Shown piece after piece: positions 1 to 10,540 of a DNA stretch of 64,000 bases (position 1 is the stretch's first letter; each line of letters starts with the position of its first letter). The notes beneath the pieces were generated by a model that ran no database searches, was not told where the DNA came from, and was given only the letters and a program-made list of their open reading frames with translations. This stretch comes from Caprimulgus europaeus (Eukaryota; Chordata; Aves; Caprimulgiformes; Caprimulgidae). The DNA is taken from contig OU015528.1 in assembly GCA_907165065.1 (NCBI GenBank), forward strand, positions 24,944,015-25,008,014. Direction: 5' to 3'. The position numbers and the translations under genes are program-made.

Positions 1-1227
1 ATAGATCTTAACTTCAGTGTAAGCTCTCAAACCACGTAGTGCCAGTTATAACAGTTTCTTGAGTATTCTTTCCTATACTGTTAGGGAAAAAAAATGACCT
101 TATGTTTAGGAAACATTTTTATGCTCAATTTCGGACTTCCTTTATGGCAAAGAGTAAATCTCCTATGGGTTTGAGCCATGTCACTTAACTTTAGCTTGTC
201 TAAAAGTTAGACATCCCATCCAAACTAGAGGGAGCATCTTGGCTTTGCCCACAGTTTATGAGATGGATAGCTAAATGTAGAGTATGATTCATACCTTCTT
301 AAAATAGTCACTTTTCACTGACTTGGTGAGTGTGAAAGTCAGTTCTAAAACTGCATGTTAAATTTAAAATAGGTATAGTTCAGCAAGCTTGTTTTAGGCT
401 ATAATCTCCCCATCTCTCATTTACTTTACAAAACCAAGTATGAAACATTGCCTATCCCTTGGGGAAAAGATGTTGGGACCAAGAATATCTTAAGGATTAA
501 AAGATGTTCAGATACTTGTTTCTAAGATAAATATGTAATTTTAGTTGTATCTTGCTCAGATCCAGTTACTTCTCAGATAAAATGTATTAACAGGTTTTCT
601 ATGTGTGGACATGTATGGATGTTTCTGAACACTGTGATTTCTTTAGGTACGAACTATTACAGAAGTTCAAAACTAATTCATATCCCACAAACTCTTTAAT
701 TCTCTGATATCTCCCATAAGCCATCTCAGTTCCTCAGATTCCTTCATACTTCATGCCACACATCCATAATGCCATGGGTCCTACATCGCACTTGCCTTCT
801 TCTGAGGGCAAATTTTCTTTCTCTGATCCTGCTTCTTTTTTCCAGGATGTCTAATCACTCAGGCACATCTTGGAAGAATCCATGAGAAATTGAAGGACAG
901 ACACTCCTCTACTGCTAATAAAACCCAGAGGTTCTAAAAGTCACAAAGTATTGTGGCAGCTTGAGCGTTAAGTTTTGTAGAATAGTGATGTGCTAATTTT
1001 AGTAGTTGTGCTCCCACAACTTGAAATTTGCCCATCATATTCCATATTATATGGGGATTCAGGAGAGTTCCAAGACTACTGAATTCTAAAGATGAAGGCT
1101 TCAAGTGGCCTGGGGGTGGTTTTGTGGGTTTTGTTTGAAAGATATCTTTAGATCCAACCATGTTCATTCAAGGATAACCAAATTTCCAATTTGAGGCTTT
1201 TAGTTCTTTGAGAGTAAAAAACCCTTA
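1..1227. other. unique non-coding sequence
   Basis: AT-rich, high-complexity DNA with no recognisable repeat. The longest open frame (934-1167, minus) has no familiar domain and is not supported as a gene. The stretch ends at the target duplication of the nested LTR cluster. Confidence 0.6.
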
Positions 1228-1232
1228 GAGAA
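1228..1232. repeat. left target-site duplication of outer LTR (GAGAA)
   Basis: GAGAA directly precedes the TGTATTGA start of the outer LTR. The identical GAGAA recurs at 4798-4802 directly after its CACCACA end. A 5-bp duplication fits ERVL-type integration. Confidence 0.8.
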
Positions 1233-1854
1233 TGTATTGAGTTTGCATGGCAAGATTTTCTCAGCAGAGAGGGTTACAGAAGTGACTTCTATGAGAAGCT
1301 GCTAGAAGCTTCCCCTATGTCCAACAGAACCAATGCCAGCCAGTTCCAAGACAGATCCACTGCTGGCCAAGGCTAAGCCCATCAATGATAGTCGCAGCTC
1401 CTCTGGGATAATGTGGTAGTTTGACCCACAATGGGACCATGCGGTCTTGCATTCACTCACCTAACCCAGTGAAATGGGAAGGGAGACTCAATGAAGTGGG
1501 CACGGGATTAGGAATGAAAGACTGGGACAGATCACTCACCAGTTATTGTCATAGGCAAAACAGACTCAAACTTAGGGAAGAAAAATAAATTTAATTCATT
1601 GCAAACCATCTGAGTAGACAAAACAACCACATCTTACAACACCTTCCCCCCACCCCTCCCATCTTCCCAGCCTCAAATAACTTTGCTCCCAATGTCTCTA
1701 CCTTCCCCGCTACACAGGCACAGCGGGCAGGGAATGGGGGTTCAGTCAGTTCACCCCTGCCACTCTTCCCAGCATGGGAGTCCAGGAACAAGATGTTCCA
1801 ACATGAGCTTCCCATGGAGTCACGGACCTCTTCGGGCTCAGCTCCCGGCTCCAG

Positions 1855-2380
1855 CATCTGGAATATTGTGTCCAGTTCTGGGCCCCACAGTTCAAGAAGG
1901 ACAGGGAGCTGCTTGAGAGAGTCCAGCGAAGAGCCACCAAAATGATTAAGGGAGTGGAACATCTCCCTTATGAGGAAAGGCTGAGGGAGCTGGGGCTCTT
2001 TAGCTTGGAGAAGAGGAGGCTGAGGGGGGACCTGATTAATGTTTATAAATATTTGAATGGTGAGTGTCAGGAGGATGGGGCCAGGCTCTTTGCAGTGATG
2101 ACCAATGATAGGACAAGGGGCAATGGGTGTAAGCTGGAACACAGGAGGTTCCGCTTAAATTTGAGAAAGAACTTCTTTACAGTAAGGGTGACAGAGCACT
2201 GGAACAGGCTGCCCAGGGAGGTTGTGGAGTCTCCTTCTCTGGAGACATTCAAGACCCGCCTGGACGCCTTCCTGTGCGAACTCATCTAGGTGTTCCTGCT
2301 CCAGCAGGGGGATTGGACTAGATGATCTTTCGAGGTCCCTTCCAATCCCTAATATTCTGTGATTCTGTGATTCTGTGATT
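1855..2380 (+). mobile_element. CR1 LINE, 5'-truncated 3' end
   Basis: This non-LTR retrotransposon copy holds the last part of ORF2 and the 3' UTR. The frame is open from about 1859, through an internal Met at 1942, to a TAG at 2287-2289. It contains the familiar CR1 C-terminal motifs [17 protein letters not shown] and [16 protein letters not shown]. The 3' UTR ends in three tandem ATTCTGTG units (about 2352-2380). The intact reading frame suggests a comparatively young copy. It lies inside the minus-strand inner LTR, which it splits after GGCTCCAG. No clear target duplication is seen, as is usual for CR1. Confidence 0.95.
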
Positions 2381-2601
2381 CACAGGCTGCATGAGACCTT
2401 CCCCCCACTCTCGGGGTCCACTCCCTGCTCTGGCTCAGGGTCACAATTTCAGTCACACTTGCCCTCAGTCTCAATTTCTCTGCTTCAGTGTGGGTCCTTC
2501 ATGGCCTACACGTGGGTTCTGCAGTGCTACTGTGGCACGGGCAATATTGGGTGAGCGAGAAAGAACTATTCACACATCTGTGAGATGCAAGTTCAATCCA
2601 C

Positions 2602-2607
2602 TTTATT
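2602..2607 (-). other. polyadenylation signal AATAAA of the short LTR
   Basis: TTTATT on plus, AATAAA on minus, 14 bp beyond the TATA box in sense direction. It is followed within ~25 bp by a U5-like stretch, matching compact LTR architecture. Confidence 0.6.
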
Positions 2608-2620
2608 ATCAGAAAGCTGC

Positions 2621-2630
2621 TTATTATATA
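2621..2630 (-). promoter_or_regulatory. TATA box of the short LTR
   Basis: Minus strand reads TATATAATAA between U3 and the polyadenylation signal. Current activity is unknown. Confidence 0.55.
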
Positions 2631-2808
2631 CCCCTTTGTGTTCCGTATATGTGTCCATGCACCAACCATGCTACAAAACTAATTATTATTGGTTACTAGC
2701 TGCTGTTCACTCGCCGACCCCTCAGTCCCACTGGTTCGTTCTTATCTTGGTTCCACGTCCGACTTCCTTGTACTCTTGTCGCAATATCCTGTTTTTCAGC
2801 TTACTTCT

Positions 2809-2885
2809 ACATTCTTTTACTGCAGTTTATCTTTCTGCCACGTAGCCACATTCTTCTACTGCAGTTTATCTTCTGCCATGTAGCC
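2809..2885 (-). repeat. two tandem ~39-bp U3 repeats
   Basis: 2809-2847 and 2848-2885 are near-identical. Both contain TACTGCAGTTTATCT and end in GTAGCC. They differ by a few substitutions and a 1-bp indel. They lie upstream of the TATA box in sense direction, where retroviral enhancers usually sit. Confidence 0.75.
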
Positions 2886-3336
2886 TAGTAGCACATGGCC
2901 TAGTCTAATATCAAGCGGCCTAGCTAGTATCATAGCCATGTAATATTGCTAAAGCCCCAACACTGCTGAATCACCCACGGGCTGTAAAGGGGACGTCCCT
3001 TGTCTTCTCTTACTCCATCAGGTGAACTGGTTGTATGTTTTTGTCTTTCCTCCTCTTTCCTCTGGCAACGAACCTCTCTCCCTCCATCTGTCCACCCTTT
3101 GATTTGGCTGATGGTCGTCTTTTTTTTGGTCCACCATTTCCCTCCAGGTACCACACCTTCCTCTTTTCAAGACAGCCCTCCTCACAAATACGGATTCGAA
3201 TTCGCAAAGGCGTTCCTCTAGTGCTCATTGGCACAGCCTGGGCTGGGGGGGCTTTCCACTCCTATAAGCTTGCCCTTCCCCCACTACCAAAAAAACTGCC
3301 CCCACGCACACAAACAAACCAAACATAGATAACTAA

Positions 3337-3346
3337 CATATTTAAG
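3337..3346 (+). promoter_or_regulatory. TATA-like element of the outer LTR
   Basis: CATATTTAAG, followed by GAAGGGGAAAAAG, is the only TATA-like site upstream of the LTR's polyadenylation signal. The inner LTR inserted only a few bases upstream (junction 3327/3328) and so separated it from its U3 (1233-1411). Confidence 0.5.
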
Positions 3347-3639
3347 AAGGGGAAAAAGTTGCTGAGCAATGGCAATTGCAGCTCAAGAGAGGAGTGAGAA
3401 TATGTAAAAGAAAGAACTCTTCAGGCACCAAGGTCAGTGAAGAAGGAGGGGGAGGAGGTGACCCTGGCACTGGAGCAGAAATTCTCCTGCAGCCTGTGGT
3501 GGAGACCATGGTGAGGCAGCCTGTCCCCCGACAGCCCGTGGAGGTCCACAGTGGAGCAGATGTCCACCGGCAGCCTCTGGAGGATCCCATGACAGAGCAG
3601 ATGGATGCCCAAAGGAGGCTGTGACCCCATGGGAAGCCC

Positions 3640-3890
3640 ACACTGGAGCAGGCTCCTAGCAGAACCTGTGAAGAGAGTAGGTTTACTGACAGGACTTGTG
3701 ATCCCATGGGGCACCCATGCTGGAGCAGTCTGTTCCTGAAGGACTGCAGCCCATGGAAGGGATTCATGGTGAAGCAGTTTATGAGGAATTGCAGCCCATG
3801 GGAAGGACTCACATTGGAAAAGGTCATGGAAGACTGTCTCCTGTGGGAGGGACCCCATGCTGGAGCAGGCGAAGAGTGTGAGGAGTCCTC
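3640..3890 (+). repeat. 45-bp imperfect sub-repeats inside the outer LTR
   Basis: Units repeat with the pattern GACTGCAGCCCATGG-AAGG(N) followed by a CATGCTGGAGCAG-like half. Unit starts at 3742, 3787 and 3832 are exactly 45 bp apart, with one more at about 3693 (49 bp). Weaker units extend back to about 3440. Because 45 is a multiple of three, the frame over 3706-3897 stays open with a 15-residue period, but no protein function can be claimed. Confidence 0.75.
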
Positions 3891-4090
3891 CCACTGAGGA
3901 GGAAGGAGCAGCAGAGGCAATGTGTGATGAACAGACCAAAACCCCCATTCCTCATCCCCCTGCACTGCAGTCAGGGAGGTGATAGAGAAAGAAGGAGTAA
4001 AAGTTGAGCCCAGGAAGAAGGGAGGGTTAAGGAGAAAGTTTTTTTCAGAATTGGTTTTATTTCTCATTACCCTACTCTGATTTGATTGTC

Positions 4091-4096
4091 AATAAA
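4091..4096 (+). other. polyadenylation signal AATAAA of the outer LTR
   Basis: AATAAA in AATAAATTAAAAATAAATTT, just before the CR1 insertion at 4111. This CR1 separates the signal from U5 (4611-4797). Confidence 0.55.
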
Positions 4097-4110
4097 TTAA
4101 AAATAAATTT

Positions 4111-4610
4111 GCATCCAGTTCTGGGCTCCTCAGTTCAAGAGAGACAGGGATCTTCTGGAGAGAGTCCAGTGGAGGCTACAAAGATGATTAGGGGCCTGGA
4201 GCATCTGCCTTATGAGGAGAGGCTGAGAGAGCTGGGGCTCTTCAGCCTGGAGAAGAGAAGATTGAGAGGGGACCTTATCAATGCCTATAAATATCCAAAA
4301 TGTGGGGGCCAAATGGATGGGGCAAGGCTCTTTTTGGTGGTGGCTGGTGACAGGACAAGGGGCAATGGGCAAAAATGGGAACACTGGAATTCCATAGAAA
4401 CTTAAGGAAAAACTTCTTTATTGTGAGGGTGACAGAGCACTGGAATAAGCTGCCCAGAGAGGTTGTGGATTCTCCATCTCTGGAAATGTTCAAAACCTGC
4501 CTGGATGCTTTCCTGTGTAACTTGGTGTAGGGAACCTGCTTTGGAAGGATGGTTGGACTAGATGATTTCCTGACATCCCTTCCAACCCCTACCATTCTGT
4601 GATTCTGTGA
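4111..4610 (+). mobile_element. CR1 LINE 3' end inside the outer LTR
   Basis: Begins at GCATCCAGTTCTGGGC and ends in ATTCTGTGATTCTGTGA at about 4610. The CR1 C-terminal frame ([19 protein letters not shown]) is present but shifts: after the ACAAGGGGCAATGGGCAAAA region it runs into a stop at 4403-4405, and the downstream TEHWN part is in another frame. AAATTAAA occurs at both 4094-4101 and 4610-4617 and could be a partial target duplication, although the host sequence is itself A/T-rich there. Confidence 0.93.
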
Positions 4611-4797
4611 AATTAAACAAATTCCCCTAAGTCGACTCTGTTTTGCCCATGACTCTAATTAATGAATGATCTCTCCCTGTCCTTATCTCAACCCACCAGC
4701 CTTTTGTTATATTTTCTCTCCCCTGTCCAGCTGATGAGAAGAGTGATAGAGCTGCTTCAGTGAGCACCTGGTTTCTAGTCAAGGTCAACCCACCACA

Positions 4798-4802
4798 GAG
4801 AA
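4798..4802. repeat. right target-site duplication of outer LTR (GAGAA)
   Basis: Identical to 1228-1232. The A-rich stretch that follows (4803-4810) is genomic flank. Confidence 0.8.
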
Positions 4803-5987
4803 AAAAAAAATCCTTTAAAAAAAAAGCAATGTTGATAATAATTCCACACTGAGTGATCTCAGTTTATTCTCACTCTTATAGCAAATTACAGCTTTTTGAG
4901 TTTATGAGTTTCTAACATTCAGTATATTTCTAACCATTGCACTCACTATTGAAAATATTTGGACACTTTTGATGGGAATATTTGCAAGGTATTACCTGAC
5001 CATTTCTTCCAGCACGTTACCAGTAACTTATTCAAATACAAGAGGCAACAAGCTGAGTGATTAATATTACAGGAAAGTTGTCTGTCAGATGGTGCAAAAT
5101 CCAGTCAGTAGCTATGCTCACTCCTGCTTTATTTTTCTCAGTATCAAGCATTTGGCTTCACTGTTGAATGTTCTTTGTCACATTACGTCAACACTTCACA
5201 GAAAGCATGGACTATTTTCCTTCTTATTTTCCCTTTGTTTTAGAGCACCCAAAGAAAAAGCTGTTGACATTTTTACTGTCAATTTCTGCATGGTTATGAA
5301 GTTTAATAGTTGATGTACTGAAGAAATTTTTCTCATCAAGCGTAAGAGAGCTAGAGAGAGACTGAGTACAGGAGTGTGAAAGTCTGTGCTGTACAAACAC
5401 GGTATTAATTTATTGTCTGTGTCACCCACAATATGCCTTGTGATAGTGCTGCAGTTGTAATGAGAAAAATAGATGTTCTCACATGTTCCTTTTGACTTCT
5501 GCCCTTTGAAAGGTCACAATATGTACAGAGTGAAAGACTAGCTCAGCACAAAATATAGCTTATTCTGGAGCAGCTTTAAATTTCTGGAAATTCACTTTGT
5601 AGCTTGTTTCTAGCACAAAAGCTGCAAAAATTCTTTGCTGCATTCTTTTGTCATCTTCCTACTGAGCAGAATGTGCCTTTGAGTTGTAATCCTATCTATC
5701 CTGATTCTCAAAGCTGTGAAGATTTGCAGCTTCTTCAGTTACCTTCATACGGCAGGGTTACTAATCAGCATTTCAACATGTGACCCCTTCACTCTGGATG
5801 CTTTACAGGAAGAAATTTTACATTAGTTATGATTATTGGGCTTTTAAGTATTCAGCAGAATGGCAGTGACACAGAGATGGTGCTACAGCTAGTGTGGTTC
5901 ATAAAGCTGCATTCATTTCAATGTCCACTTTGCACCAGCTAAAGATTTGGTCCTTTGGGGTTTGGCATATAGTGATGACAAGGAGAA
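4803..5987. other. unique non-coding sequence
   Basis: High-complexity AT-rich DNA. The open frames at 5089-5313 (plus) and 5196-5429 (minus) overlap and show no recognisable domain. Nothing else is seen. Confidence 0.55.
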
Positions 5988-6569
5988 GAATCACAGAATC
6001 ACAGAATGTTATGGATTTGAAGGTACCTCGAAAGATCATCTAGTCCAATCCCCCTGCCAGATCAGGAACATCTACAGTAGGTCACACAGGAATGTGTCCA
6101 GGTAGGTTTTGAATGTCTACAGAGAAGGACAGCCTGTCCCAGTGACCTGTCACTCACAGTGAAAAAGTTTTTCCTCATGTTTACGTGGAACTTTCTATGC
6201 TCCAGCTTGCACCCATTGCCCCTTGTCCTACCACTAGACATCACTGAGAAGAACCTGGTTCCATCCTCCTGACATTCACCCAAGGGGCAACCACCACAAT
6301 ATTTATAAACATTAATGAGGTCACCCCTCAGTCTCCTCCAAACTAGAGACCCAGCTCCCTCAGCCTTTCCTCATAAGGCAGATGTTCAACTCCTTTAATC
6401 ATCTGGGTGGCTGGACTCTTTCAAGGAGTTCCCTGTCCTTCTTGAACTGTGGGGCCCAAAACTGGTCACAATATTCCAGATGAGGCCTCACCAGGGCAGA
6501 GTAGAGGGGGAGGAATACATCTCTCTTGACCTACTAACCACACTCCTAATACACCCCAGGATGCCACTA
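5988..6569 (-). mobile_element. CR1 LINE 3' end, minus strand
   Basis: On plus it starts with inverted tails (GAATCACAGAATCACAGAATG at 5988) and runs back through the 3' UTR and the ORF2 C-terminus to CCCAGGATGCCA near 6569. The coding part is broken. Relative to the other copies, about 17 bp is missing near 6127-6137, where GAAGGACAGCCTG lacks the usual intervening bases. This removes the normal [10 protein letters not shown] motif. Confidence 0.93.
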
Positions 6570-9500
6570 TTAAGAATCTAAAGAATAGTACTGAATATGA
6601 GATTAGATATATTAGAAACCACCTGCTTTCAGCACTGCTAAGGCACCCCTGGAATGCTGTATAGAATGACAGCCCTTCAAAGTGAAAAGGTAACGATAAA
6701 ATAGACAAGCAGAAAGAGAAGGAATAAACACAGTTGGAGATGAAAGCTGTGAAAAGATTAGAGTTATCTAACAAGTTAACATACAAAGAGGAAATATTTA
6801 GGATCTGACATTTATACTTTTGGGAAAACAGTTTAAAAGCAATGGAGATATACTTAAGAACAACCAAACGTGGGCAAGAGGTGTAGGACTGAACTAGAGA
6901 AAGGCAAAACTAAATTGGAGAAGAGGCTGCTGAAAGCAAAGCAGTAAGACAACAAGAAAGTTGTGTTGATGTTGCATCAGTAGAAAAGTTAATGAAAACT
7001 TCAGGCAAGGGTTTTGAAGCTGAAATATCTTGCTATGCAACTATAGGTTTTATTAGAAGAGCAAATGAAAAATATAAAGCAACTTTCTATGTTCTTTCAA
7101 AGTCTCATTGTCTTGAAGTATGAAGTACTATTAAAATCTTGAGTTTTACTGGTCAGATCTGGTAGTTCAAAAATTTAAATAAAACCTATCTAATGCAACA
7201 CTTTTTACATTTTACCCCTAGCAAACTCTTCTCTCTTTTTTCTTCCTTATGGTAGATTAATCTGGAAAATATATTTCACTGAAATAACAATATTTCTTGG
7301 AAAACTTTTGGTGTTGCTGATAGATTCTTTCATCAGGCTTCTGAAGTCAAAGATAAGAGTTCTGATCAAGAACAAAATCTACTGAAAATAGCCACTTGAT
7401 GAATGCTTTACAGAAAATGCAGGCTCAGATCTCTGTTCAGTATCAGTAAGCTGCGAGTTAGCAATACAAGTGATTCCACAGCTATGAAGTTATTAGCTAC
7501 TCTGAGATAAGCTTGATCTTCCTTCCCATTAAAAATTGAAATAGATCCAGAAGCCTTTTGCTATAGTGTAGAATGAAAACAAATGCTGAAACCTCATTTT
7601 TTTGCATGAATTGCACCTGTTTTGCTTGAGCCCTGCTACAAACATAGAGTGTAAAAAAGAAAAAGAGTAACATCTAAGACACCATGACCAGTGGCAGATA
7701 TGGAGAGAAAAATAGACAAAGGAATTGGTTCAGGTCTGGCTTCCAGCTGGATTCCACAATATTCTTGTTTAGACACAGCTTTTTAAACTGAATTTAGCAT
7801 TTGTGAACAGCTGCACATCAATAGCCCAGGAGAACAAAACTCATTTCTTGGACTCAATCCAAAGCCAATTAAAACCAATGGAAAACTTCCATGTGTTCTG
7901 ATGAGCTCTTTACCCTTGAACTAGGCAAAGTTTTGCCCAAAATGGTATAGGAGTATAAGGTTTCAATTTCCAAGGCTTAATTCAAATACTTTGGTTGTTT
8001 CTGAGGAGATAATCTAAATCCACTGAGTGGGTTGATTTTGTTCTTTCTGTGGGGGTGTGGGGGGGGCTTTTTTGATCTTTGGTTGTATAACTTAGTGATA
8101 ATAGTATTAATAATACTTAAAAAATGTCTGTGGTCAAACTCACACATTATTGGCTTTAGGATTTGCTAACATGCTTAGGTTGAACTAAGGAAACACAGAT
8201 GCTTCCATATCTGAAACAATCTATATGTATGAGTCATTAACTCATAAATACAGGTATCAAATGTCAGCATACACATGTTCACAAGGAAACTAGTACTACA
8301 AAGCCTTGGCTTGCCAGTGCTTAGAAGCTTTTGTTCTTAATGTTTTTCAAATCCTATTATTCTGTGGGACAAAGCAGGTTCTTCTCGTCTCTGTTTGCTA
8401 GAGGTATGGATGCATTCAACAAAAGTATAGAAAAGGCAGTCTCCCCGACTCACTCCACATAGTGTTATTGTCACAGGTAGTAACAGACTTGACTAATATC
8501 CCACAGAACTGCCTCCCCAAGTGCACAAGCCCCTGCTGCCTCAGCAGCATCAAATTCTGAATAAGCAACCGATTTGCTAAGGCGATTTTATGTTAATATA
8601 TGGAAAACTGTCGGACTGTTTCCTTAAAGATAGTATTAAGATTTTCAATTAAATAGCAGGCAGAATTTGAATAGTTATGCAGATTTTTTTTTTCCCTATC
8701 TTTATATTTATTTAATATTATGTGTTTAGCTTAATGGTGCAAAACATTTTTATTCAGGATTTCAGTAGGGTAATGTGGGTGGCTCTGATCCTTCTATGTG
8801 CTGAACGTGCTATTTGGATCTGACTTGACACTGTGTTTCACCTCAGCTGCTCTGCAAAAGGAGTTTTAAATAAAGTGAGGATAAAGCAATAATATTTTAC
8901 CATTAAGAACATAATTTCATGCTTATTTTTCTGACTCTAGATCCTACAGAATGCTCAGGATAATATAGGATGATATTTAGTCTCACAGTGTGGTGATTTG
9001 TGAACAATATTAAGCAAGAGCTATGTTAATTCTCTCTTTAAAAAATATCATAGAGGCTATGATGTATAGGCTTTTATATAGGTACACACAGACACACCCA
9101 GACATTGGCACTAATCAAGTAAGCCCTGGAAGAGAATACCACTACCAACTCCAAAGATGGTTTTCTGGTTTATTGGGGGTTTGATTCGTATTGTTTTCAT
9201 GCAAGTGTAGACTGCTCCATAGGAAAGAAAACTGTGTGAGAATGCATACTGCAGTTTAATGCCTGTCTCCGTCTGCTCTGTGAAAATTAAAGAGCAGCAT
9301 GAAAGCTGCATTTTTTTTTAAATGTCAGTGTACATTGTTAAAATGCTAATATTGTGGAGCAGAAAGCAACAGAGGTAGAGAAGGTGGAAAAGTGAGGGCT
9401 GCAAATACCTATTTCAACGTACAGATGGGAGTTCAAATGTGTGGTGTTCTAACGTCCTTTTAAAGCACATAAATTTTGTCTTTGCAGAAAAGACAAGTAG

Positions 9501-10229
9501 ACAGAGGCTTAATGTCTCCTATTCTTTTATGAATGCAAACTGACACTAAGAAAAAAATCTGTCCATCACTGGCAGAAAAAGTCTTACCATAGTTATTGAC
9601 TTCTATATTGGCTTTTCTGAGGAAAATAAGTCCATTCAACCATGAAGTGTCCTTTGACCGTAACAGTGGTGGCACCAGTGATGGTGGAATGGGATTTCTT
9701 TGTCTCCTAAGTTGTGTGGATCCAGACAGTGGTAACTGAGAGAGCAGCAGGGCAACACATGCAGGGCTCCCTGCACGTGTTGCTGTTTTCTAGCTTAACT
9801 TGTCATGTTTTTACCCATCCATGTCAGGTTGAGATAGTGCAAGCTTGTGTGGTAAAGTGCTACAACTGTATTTTTGTAGCACTTTTCACATACTTCCTCT
9901 GGTTTTCTGTCCCATACCACTTGCTACTCACCACATCCATTTTCTGCATTGTGTCCTTATACTTCCTTTATTCTTACTGCCTAACTTGACTGTTTCTCCT
10001 TTCATGTTGGACTGTTTCTAGCTTTGCTTTCTTCCTTTTCCAAGACTATCCCCTTTTCCCCCCAATCCCATGCACACTCATTTCCGCTTCCATAAACAAG
10101 TATGACACCCCATTTCATACTTCTGGTGACATTTGTCACAACTGTGATGTTCTCTTCTTTCTCCATCCTGTGTATTGACCACACACATCTTATTACCTCC
10201 TTCCTCCCATCACCACTCAGAACCTCATC
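6570..10229. other. unique non-coding sequence
   Basis: AT-rich DNA without recognised repeats. Small features are a G-rich stretch at 8049-8066 (GTGGGGGTGTGGGGGGGGC) and a T run near 8683-8692. Open frames (9111-9311, 9460-9675, 9714-9989) are short, lack domains and are not supported as genes. Confidence 0.5.
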
Positions 10230-10536
10230 CTTCTGTCGACCAGGACCCCCAGGTCCATTTCCCCTATACTGCTCTCCAACAGATCTCTCCCTGACATATA
10301 CTGGTACATGGGGTTATTCTTTCCCAGATGCAAGACTCTACACTTGCACTTGTATTTCATTAAATTTCTCCCCGCCCAACTGACCAGCCAGTCCAGGTCT
10401 TGTTGGATGGCAACACAGCCTTCTGGTGTGTCAGCCACTCCTCTCAGCTTTGTATCATCAGCAAACTTGCTGACCTTGCACTCTGTTCCCTCATCCAGGT
10501 CATTGATGAATATATTGAATAGTACTGGTCTTTAAT
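10230..10536 (-). pseudogene. CR1 ORF2 fragment (end of reverse transcriptase and region after it)
   Basis: Translated on minus, this encodes the stretch around the second catalytic reverse-transcriptase motif. F-A-D-D lies at 10454-10465, preceded by a [14 protein letters not shown]-like stretch and followed by [32 protein letters not shown] and DLGVLVD. The frame is open across the fragment (about 100 codons). It is a dead 5'- and 3'-truncated piece. It abuts a sense CR1 tail at 10541 in opposite orientation. Confidence 0.92.
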
Positions 10537-10540
10537 AGTA

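Larger units (their letters stand above)
2531..2962 (-). mobile_element. short solo LTR, alpharetrovirus/ERVK-like
   Basis: On the minus strand it runs from TGTTGGGGC (2962) to CCGTGCCACA (2531), about 432 bp. It has U3 direct repeats (2809-2885), a TATA box TATATAATAA (2621-2630) and AATAAA (2602-2607) only ~20 bp further on. That implies a very short R region, as in alpharetrovirus-like LTRs. The surrounding inner LTR resumes at about 2963. The flanks (TGCTAC left, CTGCTG right) share only TGCT, so the target duplication is not clean and the ends may be a base or two off. Confidence 0.7.
1412..3327 (-). mobile_element. inner solo LTR of a related family, inserted in the outer LTR
   Basis: Starts TGTGGTAGTT at 1412 and ends near 3327, flanked by GATAA at 1407-1411 and 3328-3332. 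The outer LTR reads on across the gap, from GGGATAA to ACATATTTAAG. The first ~250 bp (for example GGCAAAACAGACTCAAACTT at 1554-1573) is the inverted counterpart of 4610-4797 in the outer LTR, so it is a relative in opposite orientation. The end reads ATA where ACA is expected, probably a C to T change. It carries a CR1 (1855-2380) and a third LTR (2531-2962); without these it is about 960 bp. Open frames within it (1591-2142 minus and others) are incidental. Confidence 0.78.
1233..4797 (+). mobile_element. outer solo LTR (avian ERVL-like), interrupted by nested insertions
   Basis: This is a long terminal repeat of an avian endogenous retrovirus in sense orientation. It starts TGTATTGAG at 1233 and ends CACCACA at 4797, with perfect 5-bp duplications (GAGAA) on both sides. 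Sense is set by a TATA-like CATATTTAAG (3337-3346) upstream of an AATAAA (4091-4096). The 5' part is 1233-1411; the rest resumes at 3328, after the inner LTR, and is broken again by a CR1 (4111-4610). Without insertions it would be about 1.15 kb. No gag, pol or env frame is present on either side, so it is a solo LTR left by recombination. Family placement is from recognition; the boundaries are seen directly. Confidence 0.85.

Noticed and set aside
1591-2142. 183-codon minus-strand open frame
   Set aside because: It spans LTR and antisense CR1 sequence, so it is a shadow frame.
3342-4067. 241-codon minus-strand open frame
   Set aside because: It lies antisense inside the outer LTR. Its repeating composition comes from the 45-bp LTR sub-repeats; no protein domain is visible.
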